Of a stretch of 64,000 nucleotides of DNA, positions 35,741 to 44,923 are shown piece after piece (the first letter of the stretch is position 1; every line of letters begins with the position of its first letter). The DNA comes from Kitasatospora aureofaciens (GTDB lineage Bacteria; Actinomycetota; Actinomycetes; Streptomycetales; Streptomycetaceae). Where the stretch lies: contig NZ_JAHTKP010000039.1 in NCBI RefSeq assembly GCF_019192735.1, positions 1-64,000 of the forward strand, in the 5' to 3' direction. Position numbers and translations under genes: made by a program. The notes beneath the pieces were generated by a model that saw only the letters and a list, made by a program, of their open reading frames with translations, was not told the DNA's origin and made no database searches.

Positions 35741-36463
35741 TCAGCCGACCTTCCAAACCAGGGGCGCGGTGTCGAGGATGTTCCCGTACGTGAGGAACGC
35801 GGGCGGGTTGTCGTTCGGAACGAGATAGACGGCACACAGCTTCACCGACTGCCCGTCCGCGAGCGTCACCAGCGACTTGGTGTCGCACTGCGGGATGGAC
35901 TTCTGCAGGGTGGGCGCCGGCAGGGCGCCCGCCGAGTGGTCCTTGGGCTTCACCCACACGCGCATCATGTAGGCGTCCTGGTCCAGCGCCTTTCCGGTGC
36001 GGTTGGTGAACGTCATGGTGACGTAGTAGGGGGTCTTGCCGCTGGTCAGGTCCGGCATGAAGCCGAACGGGGCGATCTCGGCGGCGGTGCCCTTGGTGAT
36101 CGAGAGCGCGGTGGCGTCCACGGTCGAGGACTTGCCCAGGTAGCGACCGGTGGCACCGAGCGAGAGCGGGCGGTCGTAGCTGATCTGGGTGACGTTGTTG
36201 TCCCCGGCGGTGGCCGCCGGCTGCGGTGCGCCCCCGGCCGCGGGAGCGCTCGACCCGCCGGGCGCGGGGGCGCCGGTGGCCGGGGGAGCGGTGCCGGTGG
36301 GTGTACCGGCGGGCGCCGAGGCGGTGGCGGACGGCGCGGCCGGGGCGCCCGTGCTCGCGGCCGGGTCGGTGTTGTCCGGCCCGCAGGCGGTCAGCAGCAG
36401 CGCGAGCGCCGCCACCGGGACGCCGGCCCGGGCGGTCTTTCCTATCGACTGGGTCTTCGTCAT
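35741..36463 (-). CDS. Secreted lipoprotein, unknown function
   Basis: I choose ATG 36463 (MTKTQSIGKTARAGVPVAAL), which follows GGGGGAGAG. The 240-residue product has a lipobox LLLTAC, then a ~60-residue Ala/Pro/Thr/Ser linker, and a beta-rich domain of about 150 residues (ATALSITKGTAAEIAPFGFM; PYYVTMTFTNRTGKALDQDA). The domain looks immunoglobulin-like, of the kind found in actinomycete surface lipoproteins. One late Cys pair (IPQCDTKS, VKLCAVYL) may form a disulfide. It is divergent from the prepilin-peptidase-like gene. Confidence 0.85.
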   Translation of the reverse strand: MTKTQSIGKTARAGVPVAALALLLTACGPDNTDPAASTGAPAAPSATASAPAGTPTGTAPPATGAPAPGGSSAPAAGGAPQPAATAGDNNVTQISYDRPLSLGATGRYLGKSSTVDATALSITKGTAAEIAPFGFMPDLTSGKTPYYVTMTFTNRTGKALDQDAYMMRVWVKPKDHSAGALPAPTLQKSIPQCDTKSLVTLADGQSVKLCAVYLVPNDNPPAFLTYGNILDTAPLVWKVG

Positions 36464-36556
36464 GGTCTCTCCCCCGTTGGATGATGTGGTCGGTGGGCCC
36501 CGCCCGCCGGGTGTCCCACTTGTCATGTGGGCGCCGATCGAGAGGGGGTTGCGCCG

Positions 36557-37270
36557 GTGATGCTAGCCGCCGCCGGGGCCGTACTGGCCGGTTTTCTGAT
36601 GGCTCCACTGCTGCGGGGCCTGGTCGCCCGGTTCGCCGTGCCCGAAGGCGAACCCTGGTGCCTCGCCTGCCCGGTGTGCGGGCGGCCGCCGCGGGTGCTG
36701 CCGCCGACCGGGCGCTGCCCGGGCTGCCGCGAGCGGCTGGGTGCCGGCGCCTGGACGGTGGAGCCGGCCGCGGTGGCGGTCGCCGTGGCGGTGGTGCTCG
36801 CCGCGGACGGCCCGTCGGCCGCGGCGCTGGGCTGGGCGGCCGCGCTCGGCGTGGTGCTCGCCTTCGTCGACGGCCGGGTGCGCCGGCTGCCGTACCGGCT
36901 GACCCTGCCGCTGGCCGCCGGGCTGGCCGTGCTGCTGGCGGTGGCGGCGCTGGCCGAGGGCCGGCCGGGGGTGCTCGTGCGCTGCCTGCTGGTGGCGCTG
37001 ACGGCCGGGGCCCTCTTCGAACTGCCCGTCTGGCTGGGCCTGATGGGCCCGGGGGACTCCCCGCTGGCGTTCGCCCTGGGCGGTCTGCTCGGCTGGTACG
37101 GCTGGGGCGCGGCGCTCAGCGGGCTGTTCTTCACCGTCCTGCTGGCCGGCGGGTGGGCGATCCTCCGGGCCGCCGCCGCCCTGGCCCGCCGCCGGTCGGT
37201 GCGCGGACTGGACGTCCCGGTGGGCCCGTTCCTGCTGCTCGGCACCCTGCTGGCGGTGCTGGCCCGGTAG
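36557..37270 (+). CDS. Prepilin peptidase / A24-type membrane aspartic protease
   Basis: A 237-residue polytopic protein. GTG 36557 or ATG 36560 is the likely start, with GAGAGGGGG before it. The cytoplasmic zinc motif is C-x2-C ... C-x2-C (CPVCGRPP at Cys38/41, CPGCRERL at Cys54/57). The two catalytic aspartates are Asp105 in AFVDGRVRRLPYRLT and Asp167 in GPGDSPLAF. The family cleaves and methylates type IV pilin-like precursors. No pilin genes are adjacent. It is somewhat short but complete in motif. Confidence 0.88.
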   Translation: MMLAAAGAVLAGFLMAPLLRGLVARFAVPEGEPWCLACPVCGRPPRVLPPTGRCPGCRERLGAGAWTVEPAAVAVAVAVVLAADGPSAAALGWAAALGVVLAFVDGRVRRLPYRLTLPLAAGLAVLLAVAALAEGRPGVLVRCLLVALTAGALFELPVWLGLMGPGDSPLAFALGGLLGWYGWGAALSGLFFTVLLAGGWAILRAAAALARRRSVRGLDVPVGPFLLLGTLLAVLAR

Positions 37271-37288
37271 CCGGGGCGGACACGGACG

Positions 37289-37321
37289 GGGCCCGCCGTA
37301 CCGGACGGGTACGGCGGGCCC
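37289..37321. terminator. Terminator, prepilin peptidase / chitinase
   Basis: A perfect 14-bp stem (37289-37302 with 37308-37321) with a 5-nt loop, between convergent genes. Confidence 0.8.
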
Positions 37322-37388
37322 GCCGCCGGCGCGCAGGCCCCACCCTCAAGGGGCAGCACGTCGAGGGGAGTTACGGTCTAGCGGGCGC

Positions 37389-38966
37389 TCACGGCATCTT
37401 GTGGACGAACGGGCCGACCGTGTTGGAGAACGTGTTGCCGTTGTTGGCGTCCCAGTTGGTGGACCAGGTCATCGCGCCGCGGATGGTCGGCCACTTGGCC
37501 GGCGGGACGAAGCTGCCGCAGTTGTTGCCGGTGGAAAGGCAGTTCAGCGCGTTGTTCACCACCGACGGGTCGACGTAGCCGCCGCCGGCCGCCTTCGAGG
37601 AGGCGGGGACGCCGATGCCGACCTGGTCGGGCCGCAGGCCGCCCTGGATGTGGGTGCAGACCTGCGAGGTGATGAAGTCGACGGTGCCCTGGTTGTAGAC
37701 CTTGCCGTCGCAGCCGTTCATGCCGCCCGAGTTGTAGAACTGGGTGTTGACGACGGTGAGGATGTCCTTGGTGTTCAGCGCCAGCTGGAAGTAGGCGCCG
37801 GCGGTGCTGTATATCCCGATGGTCTCGGGGGCCATCGTCAGGATGAAGCCCGGGCCGACCTTGGCCTGCAGGGCGTGCAGCGCGTCGCCGAGCGGGCCGG
37901 GCTGGACGCCGTTCTCCAGGTCGACGTCGACGCCGTCGAAGCCGTAGTCCTTGATGATCGCGGAGGCGCTGTTGGCGAACGCGGCACCGGCGGTCGCGTC
38001 GCCGACCGTGATGGCGCCGTTCTGGCCGCCGATGGAGAGGACGACCTTCTTGCCGGCCGCCTGCTTGGCCTTGATGTCGGCGCGGAACTGCGCGTCGGTG
38101 TAGCCGCCGAGGGCCTTGGACAGGCCCGGGTCCAGCGTGAAGCTGATCGCGCCGGTCTGGGTCGGCACGGCGTCGGCGAAGGAGACCGCGATGATGTCGT
38201 AGGCGCTCTGGACGTCGCTCAGGCGCTGCGGGGTCGAGCCGTTGTCGAAGTTCTGCCAGTAGCCGGTGATCGCGTGCGCGGGCAGGCCGGTGGCCGGCGG
38301 GGTGGTGCCGGTCGGCGTGGCCGTGGGGGTCGGCGTGGCCGTCGGGGTGGGGGTCTGCGTGGGGGTCTGGGTCGGCGTCGGCGTGCCGGTCGGCGACGGG
38401 GTGGCCGTGGCGGTCGGGCTCGGCGCCGGGGTGCCGCCCGGGCCGATCAGGCTGACGTCGTCGGCGAGGTAGGCGCTCTGCCCGTACCAGCCGTGCAGGA
38501 ACAGCGTGATGCTGGTGGCGTTCGCGCCGGTGGTGAACGTGGTGGACAGCTGGTTCCAGCTGTTGTGGTTGAACCAGGTGCTCGGGTCGGTGCCGCCGGT
38601 GCCGCGCGCGCCGAGGTAGACGTACGGGCCCTGCACCCACGCGCTCAGCGAGTAGCTGGTGTTGGGCAGCACGCTGACGGTCTGGGTGCACTCGGCGGTG
38701 TCCGCGGCGCCCGGCGTGGCCTGGAGCGCGCCGGTGCCGGAGTGGACCGGGCTGCCGACGGTGGTGGCGGTGCCGGTACAGGTCCAGCCGGCGAGGCCGC
38801 TCTCGAAGCCGCCGTTGGTGACCAGGTTGCCGACGGCCGCGCTCGCGCCGCCGGCGAAGAGGGCGAGGCTACCGCCGGCCAAAGCGAGGGCGGTCGCACC
38901 GGCCGCGACGGCCGGGAACGGGCTGCGCCGGCGCTTGTGCGCGGGCTGGTTCAGCGTACGGGCCAT
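37389..38966 (-). CDS. Secreted GH18 chitinase with N-terminal carbohydrate-binding module
   Basis: A 525-residue exported enzyme starting at ATG 38966. After a signal peptide (KRRRSPFPAVAAGATALALA, cut near ASA) comes a ~140-residue carbohydrate-binding beta-sandwich (NLVTNGGFESGLAGWTC; YLADDVSLIG), a ~50-residue Pro/Thr repeat linker, and a GH18 catalytic domain. The catalytic motif DGVDVDLE is at Asp344-Asp347-Asp349-Glu351. It should cut beta-1,4-linked GlcNAc in chitin outside the cell. A DasR-like box lies upstream, fitting GlcNAc control. Confidence 0.93.
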   Translation of the reverse strand: MARTLNQPAHKRRRSPFPAVAAGATALALAGGSLALFAGGASAAVGNLVTNGGFESGLAGWTCTGTATTVGSPVHSGTGALQATPGAADTAECTQTVSVLPNTSYSLSAWVQGPYVYLGARGTGGTDPSTWFNHNSWNQLSTTFTTGANATSITLFLHGWYGQSAYLADDVSLIGPGGTPAPSPTATATPSPTGTPTPTQTPTQTPTPTATPTPTATPTGTTPPATGLPAHAITGYWQNFDNGSTPQRLSDVQSAYDIIAVSFADAVPTQTGAISFTLDPGLSKALGGYTDAQFRADIKAKQAAGKKVVLSIGGQNGAITVGDATAGAAFANSASAIIKDYGFDGVDVDLENGVQPGPLGDALHALQAKVGPGFILTMAPETIGIYSTAGAYFQLALNTKDILTVVNTQFYNSGGMNGCDGKVYNQGTVDFITSQVCTHIQGGLRPDQVGIGVPASSKAAGGGYVDPSVVNNALNCLSTGNNCGSFVPPAKWPTIRGAMTWSTNWDANNGNTFSNTVGPFVHKMP

Positions 38967-39110
38967 GGAGGTGACGCTCCTGGGGAAGGAGCGGCCGCCG
39001 CGGTGGGGGTCGCGGTGGCCGCGTGTGGGGGAGGGAGGTCCGCAGTCGTGCCTGGGACGGGACCGGCCCGAGAACGCTTTTCGTGGATCTCGTTCCGTCC
39101 CGGATCAAAA

Positions 39111-39126
39111 GCTGGACTAGACCATT
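39111..39126 (-). promoter_or_regulatory. DasR-responsive element (dre)-like site upstream of the chitinase
   Basis: On the chitinase strand the 16 bp read AATGGTCTAGTCCAGC, matching 13 of 16 positions of the published dre consensus ACTGGTCTAGACCAGT, including the GGTCTAG core. It lies about 145 bp upstream of the chitinase start. Nothing else that I can identify is in the remaining 270 bp up to the cis-prenyltransferase gene, apart from its own promoter. Confidence 0.7.
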
Positions 39127-39397
39127 GCCGGTCGTCAAGCATTGGACAGTCGGCTTACGGATTCTTTAAGGAACCGGAGACCGTTCCGTATCCGTCGCCG
39201 CGCCCCCCGCCGACGACCCCCCGCCCGACGATCCTCCCGACCCCTCGCCCCACCTCGCGACACACGCGCCGGGACAGACTTCGCACAGGACCGTGACCAG
39301 ACCGCTACCTGCGGTTTTACCGGTGGCCCGCCCGCCGGAGTAGGCTGCGACGGGGTGGTGACGCACCCGCCGAAATGAGTACGGAGGGGCCGAGAAC

Positions 39398-40192
39398 ATG
39401 GGTCTGCGCGATGTCGTGGAACGCACGCCGGGGCTGCGCACCCTGCTGGACGGTGTGTACGGGCTCTACGGCCGCCGCGTCGAGGTCCACCTCGCGCGCA
39501 CCCCGCACCACATCGGCGTGATCCTGGACGGCAACCGCCGCTGGGCCAAGGCCGCCGGCGGCTCCACCGTGTACGGCCACCAGCGCGGCGCCGACAAGAT
39601 CAGCGAGTTCCTCGGCTGGTGCGACGAGACCCACGTCAAGGTCGTCACCCTCTGGATGCTCTCCACCGACAACCTCGACCGGCCCGCCGACGAGCTCGTC
39701 CCGCTGCTCGGGATCATCGAGGACGCCGTCACCGGTCTCGCCGCCGCCCGCCGCTGGAAGGTGCACCCGGTCGGCGCGCTGGACCTGCTCCCGCAGCACA
39801 CCGCCGACGTGCTCAAGCGGGCCGCCGAGGAGACCGCCGGGATCGACGGCATCACCGTCAACGTCGCGGTCGGCTACGGCGGCCGGCACGAGATCGCCGA
39901 CGCCGTCCGCTCGCTGCTCCAGGAGCACGCCGGGCGCGGCACCTCGATCGAGGAACTGGCCGAGATCCTGGACGTCGAGCACATCGCCGAGCACCTCTAC
40001 ACCCGCAACCAGCCCGACCCGGACCTGATCATCCGCACCTCGGGCGAACAGCGCCTCTCCGGCTTCCTGCTCTGGCAGAGCGCGCACAGCGAGTTCTACT
40101 TCTGCGAGGCCTACTGGCCGGCCTTCCGCAAGGTCGACTTCCTGCGGGCGCTGCGCGCCTTCGAGCAGCGGCACCGGCGCCTGGGACTGTAA
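39398..40192 (+). CDS. uppS: Isoprenyl transferase (cis-prenyltransferase, UppS family)
   Basis: A 264-residue enzyme adding isopentenyl units in cis to an allylic diphosphate. The catalytic Asp is in HIGVILDGNRRWAKAAGGST; other blocks are GHQRGADKISEFLGWCDET, VNVAVGYGGRHEIADAV and PDLIIRTSGEQRLSGFLLWQ, with the Arg/Ser pair binding the second diphosphate. The sequence does not settle chain length (C15 Z-farnesyl synthase or longer undecaprenyl form). Start ATG 39398. Single gene upstream of phoH. Confidence 0.93.
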   Translation: MGLRDVVERTPGLRTLLDGVYGLYGRRVEVHLARTPHHIGVILDGNRRWAKAAGGSTVYGHQRGADKISEFLGWCDETHVKVVTLWMLSTDNLDRPADELVPLLGIIEDAVTGLAAARRWKVHPVGALDLLPQHTADVLKRAAEETAGIDGITVNVAVGYGGRHEIADAVRSLLQEHAGRGTSIEELAEILDVEHIAEHLYTRNQPDPDLIIRTSGEQRLSGFLLWQSAHSEFYFCEAYWPAFRKVDFLRALRAFEQRHRRLGL

Positions 40193-40365
40193 GCGCCTCT
40201 GGTTGACCCCCAGTAGGGCTGGCCTACCCGGCCGCCACGCGAGGCCAAACGTTCACCGGCAATGATCCGTCAGTTCGCCGGGGGCGCGAATGCACCGCCC
40301 CTCGCCTGGGAATACTCCAGTCAGTCCGGTCCCGAGGCCACCGGGGCAGCGGGGGCCGGCTTGCC

Positions 40366-40388
40366 GCGGATGACGCAGGGTCATCCGC
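40366..40388 (+). promoter_or_regulatory. Hairpin just ahead of the phoH ribosome site
   Basis: GCGGATGAC (40366-40374) pairs perfectly with GTCATCCGC (40380-40388); CTGGAGG and the GTG start follow within 13 bp. It could influence translation or act as an operator. Confidence 0.4.
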
Positions 40389-40400
40389 TCTGGAGGCCTA

Positions 40401-41735
40401 GTGGTCAGTTCCAAGAGCCGCCGGACACCAGACCGGCGCACGTACGTTCTCGACACCAGCGTGCTCCTGGCGGACCCTCTCGCCATGACCCGCTTCGACG
40501 AGCACGAGGTCGTCCTCCCGGTCGTCGTCGTCACCGAGTTGGAGGCCAAGCGGCACCACCCCGAGCTGGGCTACTTCGCCCGCCAGGCGCTGCGACTCCT
40601 CGACGACTACCGCATCCGCCACGGCCGGCTCGACGAGCCGATCCCGGTCGGCGAGCTCGGCGGCACCATCCGGGTCGAGCTCAACCACTCCGACCTGTCG
40701 ATACTGCCGGCCGGTTACCGGTCCGGCGGCGGCGAGGCGGACACCCGGATCCTCGCGGTCGCCCGCAACCTGCAGGCCGAGGGCTACGACGTCACCGTCG
40801 TCTCCAAGGACCTGCCGCTGCGCATCAAGGCCAGCTCGGTGGGCCTGCTCGCCGAGGAGTACCGGGCCGAGCTGGCGATCACCTCCGGCTGGACGGGCAT
40901 GTCCGAACTGCACGTCCGGGCCGAGGAGGTGGACGCGCTGTTCGCGGCCGGCCACGACGCCTCGGTTGACGTCGAGGGGGCCGCCGAGCTGCCCGTCCAC
41001 ACCGGACTGGTGCTCACCTCGGAGCGCGGCCGGGCCCTCGGCCGGGTCACCGGCGACGGACGGGTCCGGCTGGTGCGCGGCGAGCGGGAGGCGTTCGGCC
41101 TGCGCGGGCGCAGCGCCGAGCAGCGGGTGGCGCTGGACCTGCTGCTCGACCCCGAGGTCGGCATCGTCTCGATGGGCGGCCGGGCCGGCACGGGCAAGTC
41201 CGCGCTGGCGCTCTGTGCGGGGCTGGAGGCGGTGCTGGAGCGGAGGCAGCATCGCAAGGTGATGGTCTTCCGGCCGCTGTACGCGGTCGGCGGGCAGGAA
41301 CTCGGCTACCTGCCGGGCTCCGAGACGGAGAAGATGAGCCCCTGGGCGCAGGCGGTCTTCGACACCCTCTCCGCCGTCACCACCCCGGACGTGATCGAGG
41401 AGGTCATCGCGCGGGGGATGCTGGAGGTCCTGCCGCTCACCCACATCCGGGGGCGCTCGCTGCACGACGCCTTCGTGATCGTGGACGAGGCGCAGTCGCT
41501 GGAGCGGAACGTCCTGCTGACGGTGCTGTCCCGGATCGGCCAGGGCTCGCGGGTGGTGCTCACCCACGACGTGGCGCAGCGGGACAACCTCCGGGTGGGC
41601 CGGTACGACGGCGTGGTGGCGGTGGTGGAGAAGCTGAAGGGGCATCCGCTGTTCGCGCACATCACCCTCACCCGCTCGGAGCGTTCGCCGATCGCGGCGC
41701 TGGTCACGGAGATGCTGGAGGACATCCACCCGTGA
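40401..41735 (+). CDS. PIN-PhoH fusion ATPase/ribonuclease (PhoH2)
   Basis: A 444-residue two-domain protein from GTG 40401 (CTGGAGG upstream). Residues 1-~140 are a PIN domain, with Asp18 in YVLDTSVLLADP, the acidic Glu in VVTELEAKRH and Asp in GGEADTRILAVA. Residues ~230-444 are a PhoH P-loop domain, Walker A Lys266 in GGRAGTGKSALAL and Walker B FVIVDEAQSLER. Mycobacterial PhoH2 of this layout is a sequence-specific RNase with RNA-unwinding activity, often read as a toxin-antitoxin relative. A free-standing antitoxin was not seen. Confidence 0.94.
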   Translation: MVSSKSRRTPDRRTYVLDTSVLLADPLAMTRFDEHEVVLPVVVVTELEAKRHHPELGYFARQALRLLDDYRIRHGRLDEPIPVGELGGTIRVELNHSDLSILPAGYRSGGGEADTRILAVARNLQAEGYDVTVVSKDLPLRIKASSVGLLAEEYRAELAITSGWTGMSELHVRAEEVDALFAAGHDASVDVEGAAELPVHTGLVLTSERGRALGRVTGDGRVRLVRGEREAFGLRGRSAEQRVALDLLLDPEVGIVSMGGRAGTGKSALALCAGLEAVLERRQHRKVMVFRPLYAVGGQELGYLPGSETEKMSPWAQAVFDTLSAVTTPDVIEEVIARGMLEVLPLTHIRGRSLHDAFVIVDEAQSLERNVLLTVLSRIGQGSRVVLTHDVAQRDNLRVGRYDGVVAVVEKLKGHPLFAHITLTRSERSPIAALVTEMLEDIHP

Positions 41736-41784
41736 TCCGTCCCTGACCGGGACATAGTCGGACAATCCGGTCAACTCCGGGCAT

Positions 41785-41812
41785 GAGGCCCGCTCCTGAC
41801 GGGGCGGGCCTC
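41785..41812 (+). terminator. Terminator of phoH
   Basis: A 12-bp stem with one G-U pair (41785-41796 with 41801-41812), 4-nt loop, 50 bp after the stop codon. Confidence 0.8.
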
Positions 41813-42185
41813 GTCCCTTTCATCACATCGAGTGCTTTCTGTCCGGAGAACTCCCGTGTGGTGAATGTGACATGCGCCACGCGGGCGGGAATTGCGTCGA
41901 CCGTGCCCGGTGCGGCATGGTGAGGGTTCTGTCAGGCCCCGCGTACGGCGTGGCAGGGCTTCCGGACTCCGGGAGCCCGGCCCGGATGGTCCGCCAACTC
42001 CGGTCGGTGGACGCACAATTGAAGACCGATGAGCCGTACGCCGCCCGATTCCAACGCCCGGTCGCCTCACCTCGGCCGGACGCCGGGCCAGCACCTCCCG
42101 TGACCAGAGCACCGTACGGAGGTCCGTGCCAAGGGGCATGTTGCGCCCGTACGGTCACGCATGGGCGATGCTGGAAGGAAACCAT
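41813..42185 (+). other. 373-bp promoter/leader region of the transglycosylase-like gene
   Basis: No gene. I looked for a cyclic-di-AMP (ydaO-type) riboswitch because Streptomyces cell-wall hydrolase genes often have one, but did not find its conserved blocks. Several short inverted repeats occur, none compelling. GGAAGGA precedes the GTG at 42186. Confidence 0.5.
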
Positions 42186-42926
42186 GTGACTCGGATCTCG
42201 GTCCGGGGAGTTGCTGTGGCCTCCGCCACCGCCGTCACCGCTGTCGGTGCCGTCGTGGGTATGGCCTCGGGCAGCGAGGGCAAGACGACGCAGACGGTCG
42301 ACGTCGCCGGCGCGACCCTGCTTGCCGAAGTCCCCTCTGGCGCCCAGGCGCAGACCATCAGTGACAACATCGGCCAGCAGGCATCCGCCCAGCAGGCCTC
42401 CGCCGATGCCGCCGCCAAGGCCGCCGCGGAGCAGAAGGCCGCCGAGGAGGCCGCGCGCCAGAAGGCCGCCGCGGACGCCCAGGCGAAGGCCGATGCTCAG
42501 GCCAAGGCCGACGCCGCCAAGGTCGCCGACGACAAGCGGAAGGCCGACGAGGCCGCCGCCAACCGTTCCAAGGCCCGCTCGGCGATGGCCGCCACCGACA
42601 ACAGCACCCCCTCCGCGCCGGCCATCTCGGTCAGCCCGGGCTCGGTGCAGGACATCGCGCGGCAGATCGTCGGCAACGACACCCAGTTCCAGTGCTTCAG
42701 CCAGATCGTGAAGCGCGAGAGCGGCTGGGACTACACCGCGACCAACCGGAGCTCCGGCGCGTACGGTCTGGTGCAGGCGCTGCCCGGCAACAAGATGGCC
42801 TCGGCCGGTGCCGACTGGCGCACCAACCCGGCGACCCAGATCCAGTGGGGCCTCAGCTACATGAACGACCGCTACGGCAGCCCCTGCGGCGCCTGGTCGT
42901 TCTGGCAGGCCCACAGCTGGTACTAG
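42186..42926 (+). CDS. Secreted transglycosylase-like protein with Ala/Lys coiled coil
   Basis: A 246-residue exported protein from GTG 42186. The signal peptide is VTRISVRGVAVASATAVTAV-like. A ~75-residue helical Ala/Lys/Gln/Asp repeat (QKAAEEAARQKAAADAQAKA) follows, as in cell-wall proteins that need a rigid spacer. The C-terminal ~80 residues are a lysozyme-like/SLT fold: catalytic Glu178 in IVKRESGWDYTATN, then SSGAYGLVQALPGNKMASAG and a final AWSFWQAHSWY. It should cut peptidoglycan glycan strands or bind them. Followed by a strong terminator. Confidence 0.88.
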   Translation: MTRISVRGVAVASATAVTAVGAVVGMASGSEGKTTQTVDVAGATLLAEVPSGAQAQTISDNIGQQASAQQASADAAAKAAAEQKAAEEAARQKAAADAQAKADAQAKADAAKVADDKRKADEAAANRSKARSAMAATDNSTPSAPAISVSPGSVQDIARQIVGNDTQFQCFSQIVKRESGWDYTATNRSSGAYGLVQALPGNKMASAGADWRTNPATQIQWGLSYMNDRYGSPCGAWSFWQAHSWY

Positions 42927-42957
42927 GAGTCACCGCCGCTGCGGCTGCTTCGTGTCA

Positions 42958-42997
42958 CGGCCCCCGGCCGCTCGCTTCGACGAGCGGCCGGGGGCCG
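42958..42997 (+). terminator. Terminator of the transglycosylase-like gene
   Basis: A perfect 17-bp stem (42958-42974 with 42981-42997) and 6-nt loop. Confidence 0.85.
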
Positions 42998-43378
42998 GGT
43001 CCGTTCCGGGCTCCGCCGCGGAGGCGGGCCGCGCCGCCCGGGCTGCGCTGACCAGTGCGCCGGCGGGCGGTGCGGTCCTGGGTGCGGACGCGGGGCGCGG
43101 GAAGGGGTCCTGGTTCGCTTCCTGCACCGGCCGGTCCGCGGACAGATGGCTGTGGGGTTTCGTTCCCACTCCTCCCCAGCGCCGGGCGACTGAAACCTCA
43201 TGGTCTGTCCCCTTTTGGTGGCATTCGCGCGCCAGGTCCGGGCGTTCGAACCGGTCGTGATCGGGCCGAACCCGCCGGGCGGCCGGACTCACCGCACGCC
43301 GGGCGGGTAGCGTCTCCCTGACGGCCGTGGCGCGACCCACGGCGTACCGCCGGGCACCGGCGGACCGGCACGGGAGCG
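42998..43378. other. 381-bp intergenic region
   Basis: I see no gene. The frames are Arg/Pro-rich shadows. The T-richer stretch 43150-43225 may contain a promoter for the downstream permease. No repeat or RNA motif recognised. Confidence 0.45.
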
Positions 43379-44842
43379 GTGGTAGCGAGGATGGCGCGGG
43401 GCGGGAAGGCCTTCAAGGCCGTGGCCAAGGGCATGGCCGTGGTGGCGAGCGCGGCCGCCGTGATCGAACGGCGCCGGCGCGCCGCTATGGCGGCGGACTC
43501 GCACGACGTCGTCGTCGCCGCGCACCCCGTCCCCGCCCTGCCAGAGGCGGCCGGACCGGTCCCCGCACCGCGGACGGACCCCGACCCGGTGCCGTCGGCC
43601 CCCGCACCCGCCCCGGCCCCCGCGACACCGCCCGCCCCCGCGCCCGTCACCCAGGGTGCCTTCGGACGGGAGTTCCACCCCGGCCGGCCCGCCACGCCCG
43701 CCGAGGCCGTGCCCTGGGGCCTGCGGGTGGCCGCCGAGTCGACCTGGCGGCTGCTGCTCCTCGGCGCAGCGCTCTACGTCGTCTTCTACGTCGTCGACAT
43801 GCTGCGGCTGGTCGCCTTCGCGGTGCTGGCCTCGCTGCTGATCTCCGCGCTGCTGGAGCCCTCCGTGTCCTGGCTGCGCCGGCACGGCGTGCCGCGCTCG
43901 CTCGCGGCCGGAGCGGTGTTCCTGAGCGGTCTGGCGGGGATCGGGCTGGTCGGCTGGTTCGTGGTCTGGCAGGTCACCACCAACATCTCGGACGTCACCA
44001 GCCAGGTCCAGCGCGGTGTCAACCAGCTGCGGGACTGGCTGATCACCGGCCCGCTGCACCTGACCCAGCAGCAGATCACCGACTTCGCCAACCAGATCAC
44101 CAAGGCGATCACCACCAACACCGACCAGATCACCGCGGCCTCGCTCACCGGAGCGCAGATCGCCGTCGAGGTGCTGACGGCCGTGCTGATGACCTTCTTC
44201 ACCACCTTCTTCTTCCTCTACGACGGGCCGAAGATCTGGAACTGGGCGTTGCGCGGGCTGCCCCGGCACTCCCGCTTCGCGATGGCCGGAGCCGGGCCGA
44301 AGGCCTGGGCGACGCTCACCGCGTACGTGCGCGGCACCGTCTGCGTGGCGTTCATCGACGCGGTCTGCATCGGCATCGGGATCGACCTGCTGGGCGTGCC
44401 GATGGCGATGCCGCTGGCCGTGATCATCTTCCTGGGCGCCTTCGTCCCACTGGTCGGCGCACTCGTCACGGGCACCGCCGCGGTCCTGATCGCCCTGGTC
44501 ACCCAGGGCCCGTGGACGGCGCTGATGGTGCTGGTCGTGCTGATCGCGGTGATGCAGATCGAGAGCCACGTGCTCCAGCCGCTCATCCTCGGCCGCGCCG
44601 TCCGGGTGCACCCGCTGGGCGTCGTCCTCGGCGTCGCGGCCGGCGGGATCATCGGCGGCATCGGCGGCGCGGTCGTCGCCGTCCCGCTGATCGCGGTCAC
44701 CAACACCGTGGTCACCCACCTGCGCCGCCGCAACGAGGCCGGCCAGGCAGTCTTCACCGCCCTCGAAAACGCCCGCGAAGCCGCCGAACGCACTGCCGAA
44801 CGCACCGCCGCCGCTCCGCCCGCGGCCCCCGCGGCGGACTGA
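43379..44842 (+). CDS. AI-2E-family transporter (permease)
   Basis: A polytopic membrane protein of 487 residues from GTG 43379 (GGGAG upstream), or 483 from ATG 43391. A ~110-residue cytoplasmic Ala/Pro-rich region precedes eight hydrophobic segments. Family marks are AVLASLLISALLEPSVSWLR at the start, FFLYDGPKIWNWAL in the middle, and the closing QIESHVLQPLILGRAVRVHP then GGIIGGIGGAVVAVPLIA. Members export or exchange small solutes, including AI-2 and Na+/H+; the substrate here is unknown. Confidence 0.9.
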   Translation: MVARMARGGKAFKAVAKGMAVVASAAAVIERRRRAAMAADSHDVVVAAHPVPALPEAAGPVPAPRTDPDPVPSAPAPAPAPATPPAPAPVTQGAFGREFHPGRPATPAEAVPWGLRVAAESTWRLLLLGAALYVVFYVVDMLRLVAFAVLASLLISALLEPSVSWLRRHGVPRSLAAGAVFLSGLAGIGLVGWFVVWQVTTNISDVTSQVQRGVNQLRDWLITGPLHLTQQQITDFANQITKAITTNTDQITAASLTGAQIAVEVLTAVLMTFFTTFFFLYDGPKIWNWALRGLPRHSRFAMAGAGPKAWATLTAYVRGTVCVAFIDAVCIGIGIDLLGVPMAMPLAVIIFLGAFVPLVGALVTGTAAVLIALVTQGPWTALMVLVVLIAVMQIESHVLQPLILGRAVRVHPLGVVLGVAAGGIIGGIGGAVVAVPLIAVTNTVVTHLRRRNEAGQAVFTALENAREAAERTAERTAAAPPAAPAAD

Positions 44843-44853
44843 CGCCGACGCCG

Positions 44854-44892
44854 ACGGGCCCCCGCCGGACGTGGTGTCCGGCGGGGGCCCGT
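44854..44892. terminator. Terminator, permease / ahpD
   Basis: A perfect 17-bp stem (44854-44870 with 44876-44892) and 5-nt loop between convergent genes. Confidence 0.85.
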
Positions 44893-44923
44893 GCGGGTGG
44901 TGCGTGGGGTCCTGTGGTGACCG

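Noticed and set aside
38266..38472. Plus-strand Val/Gly repeat protein
   Set aside because: It is the antisense of the Pro/Thr linker of the chitinase, so its regular repeats are expected.
41813..42185. Cyclic-di-AMP (ydaO) riboswitch upstream of a cell-wall hydrolase
   Set aside because: Neither the conserved GGGGAACC-type block nor the surrounding helices could be found; only short unrelated inverted repeats.
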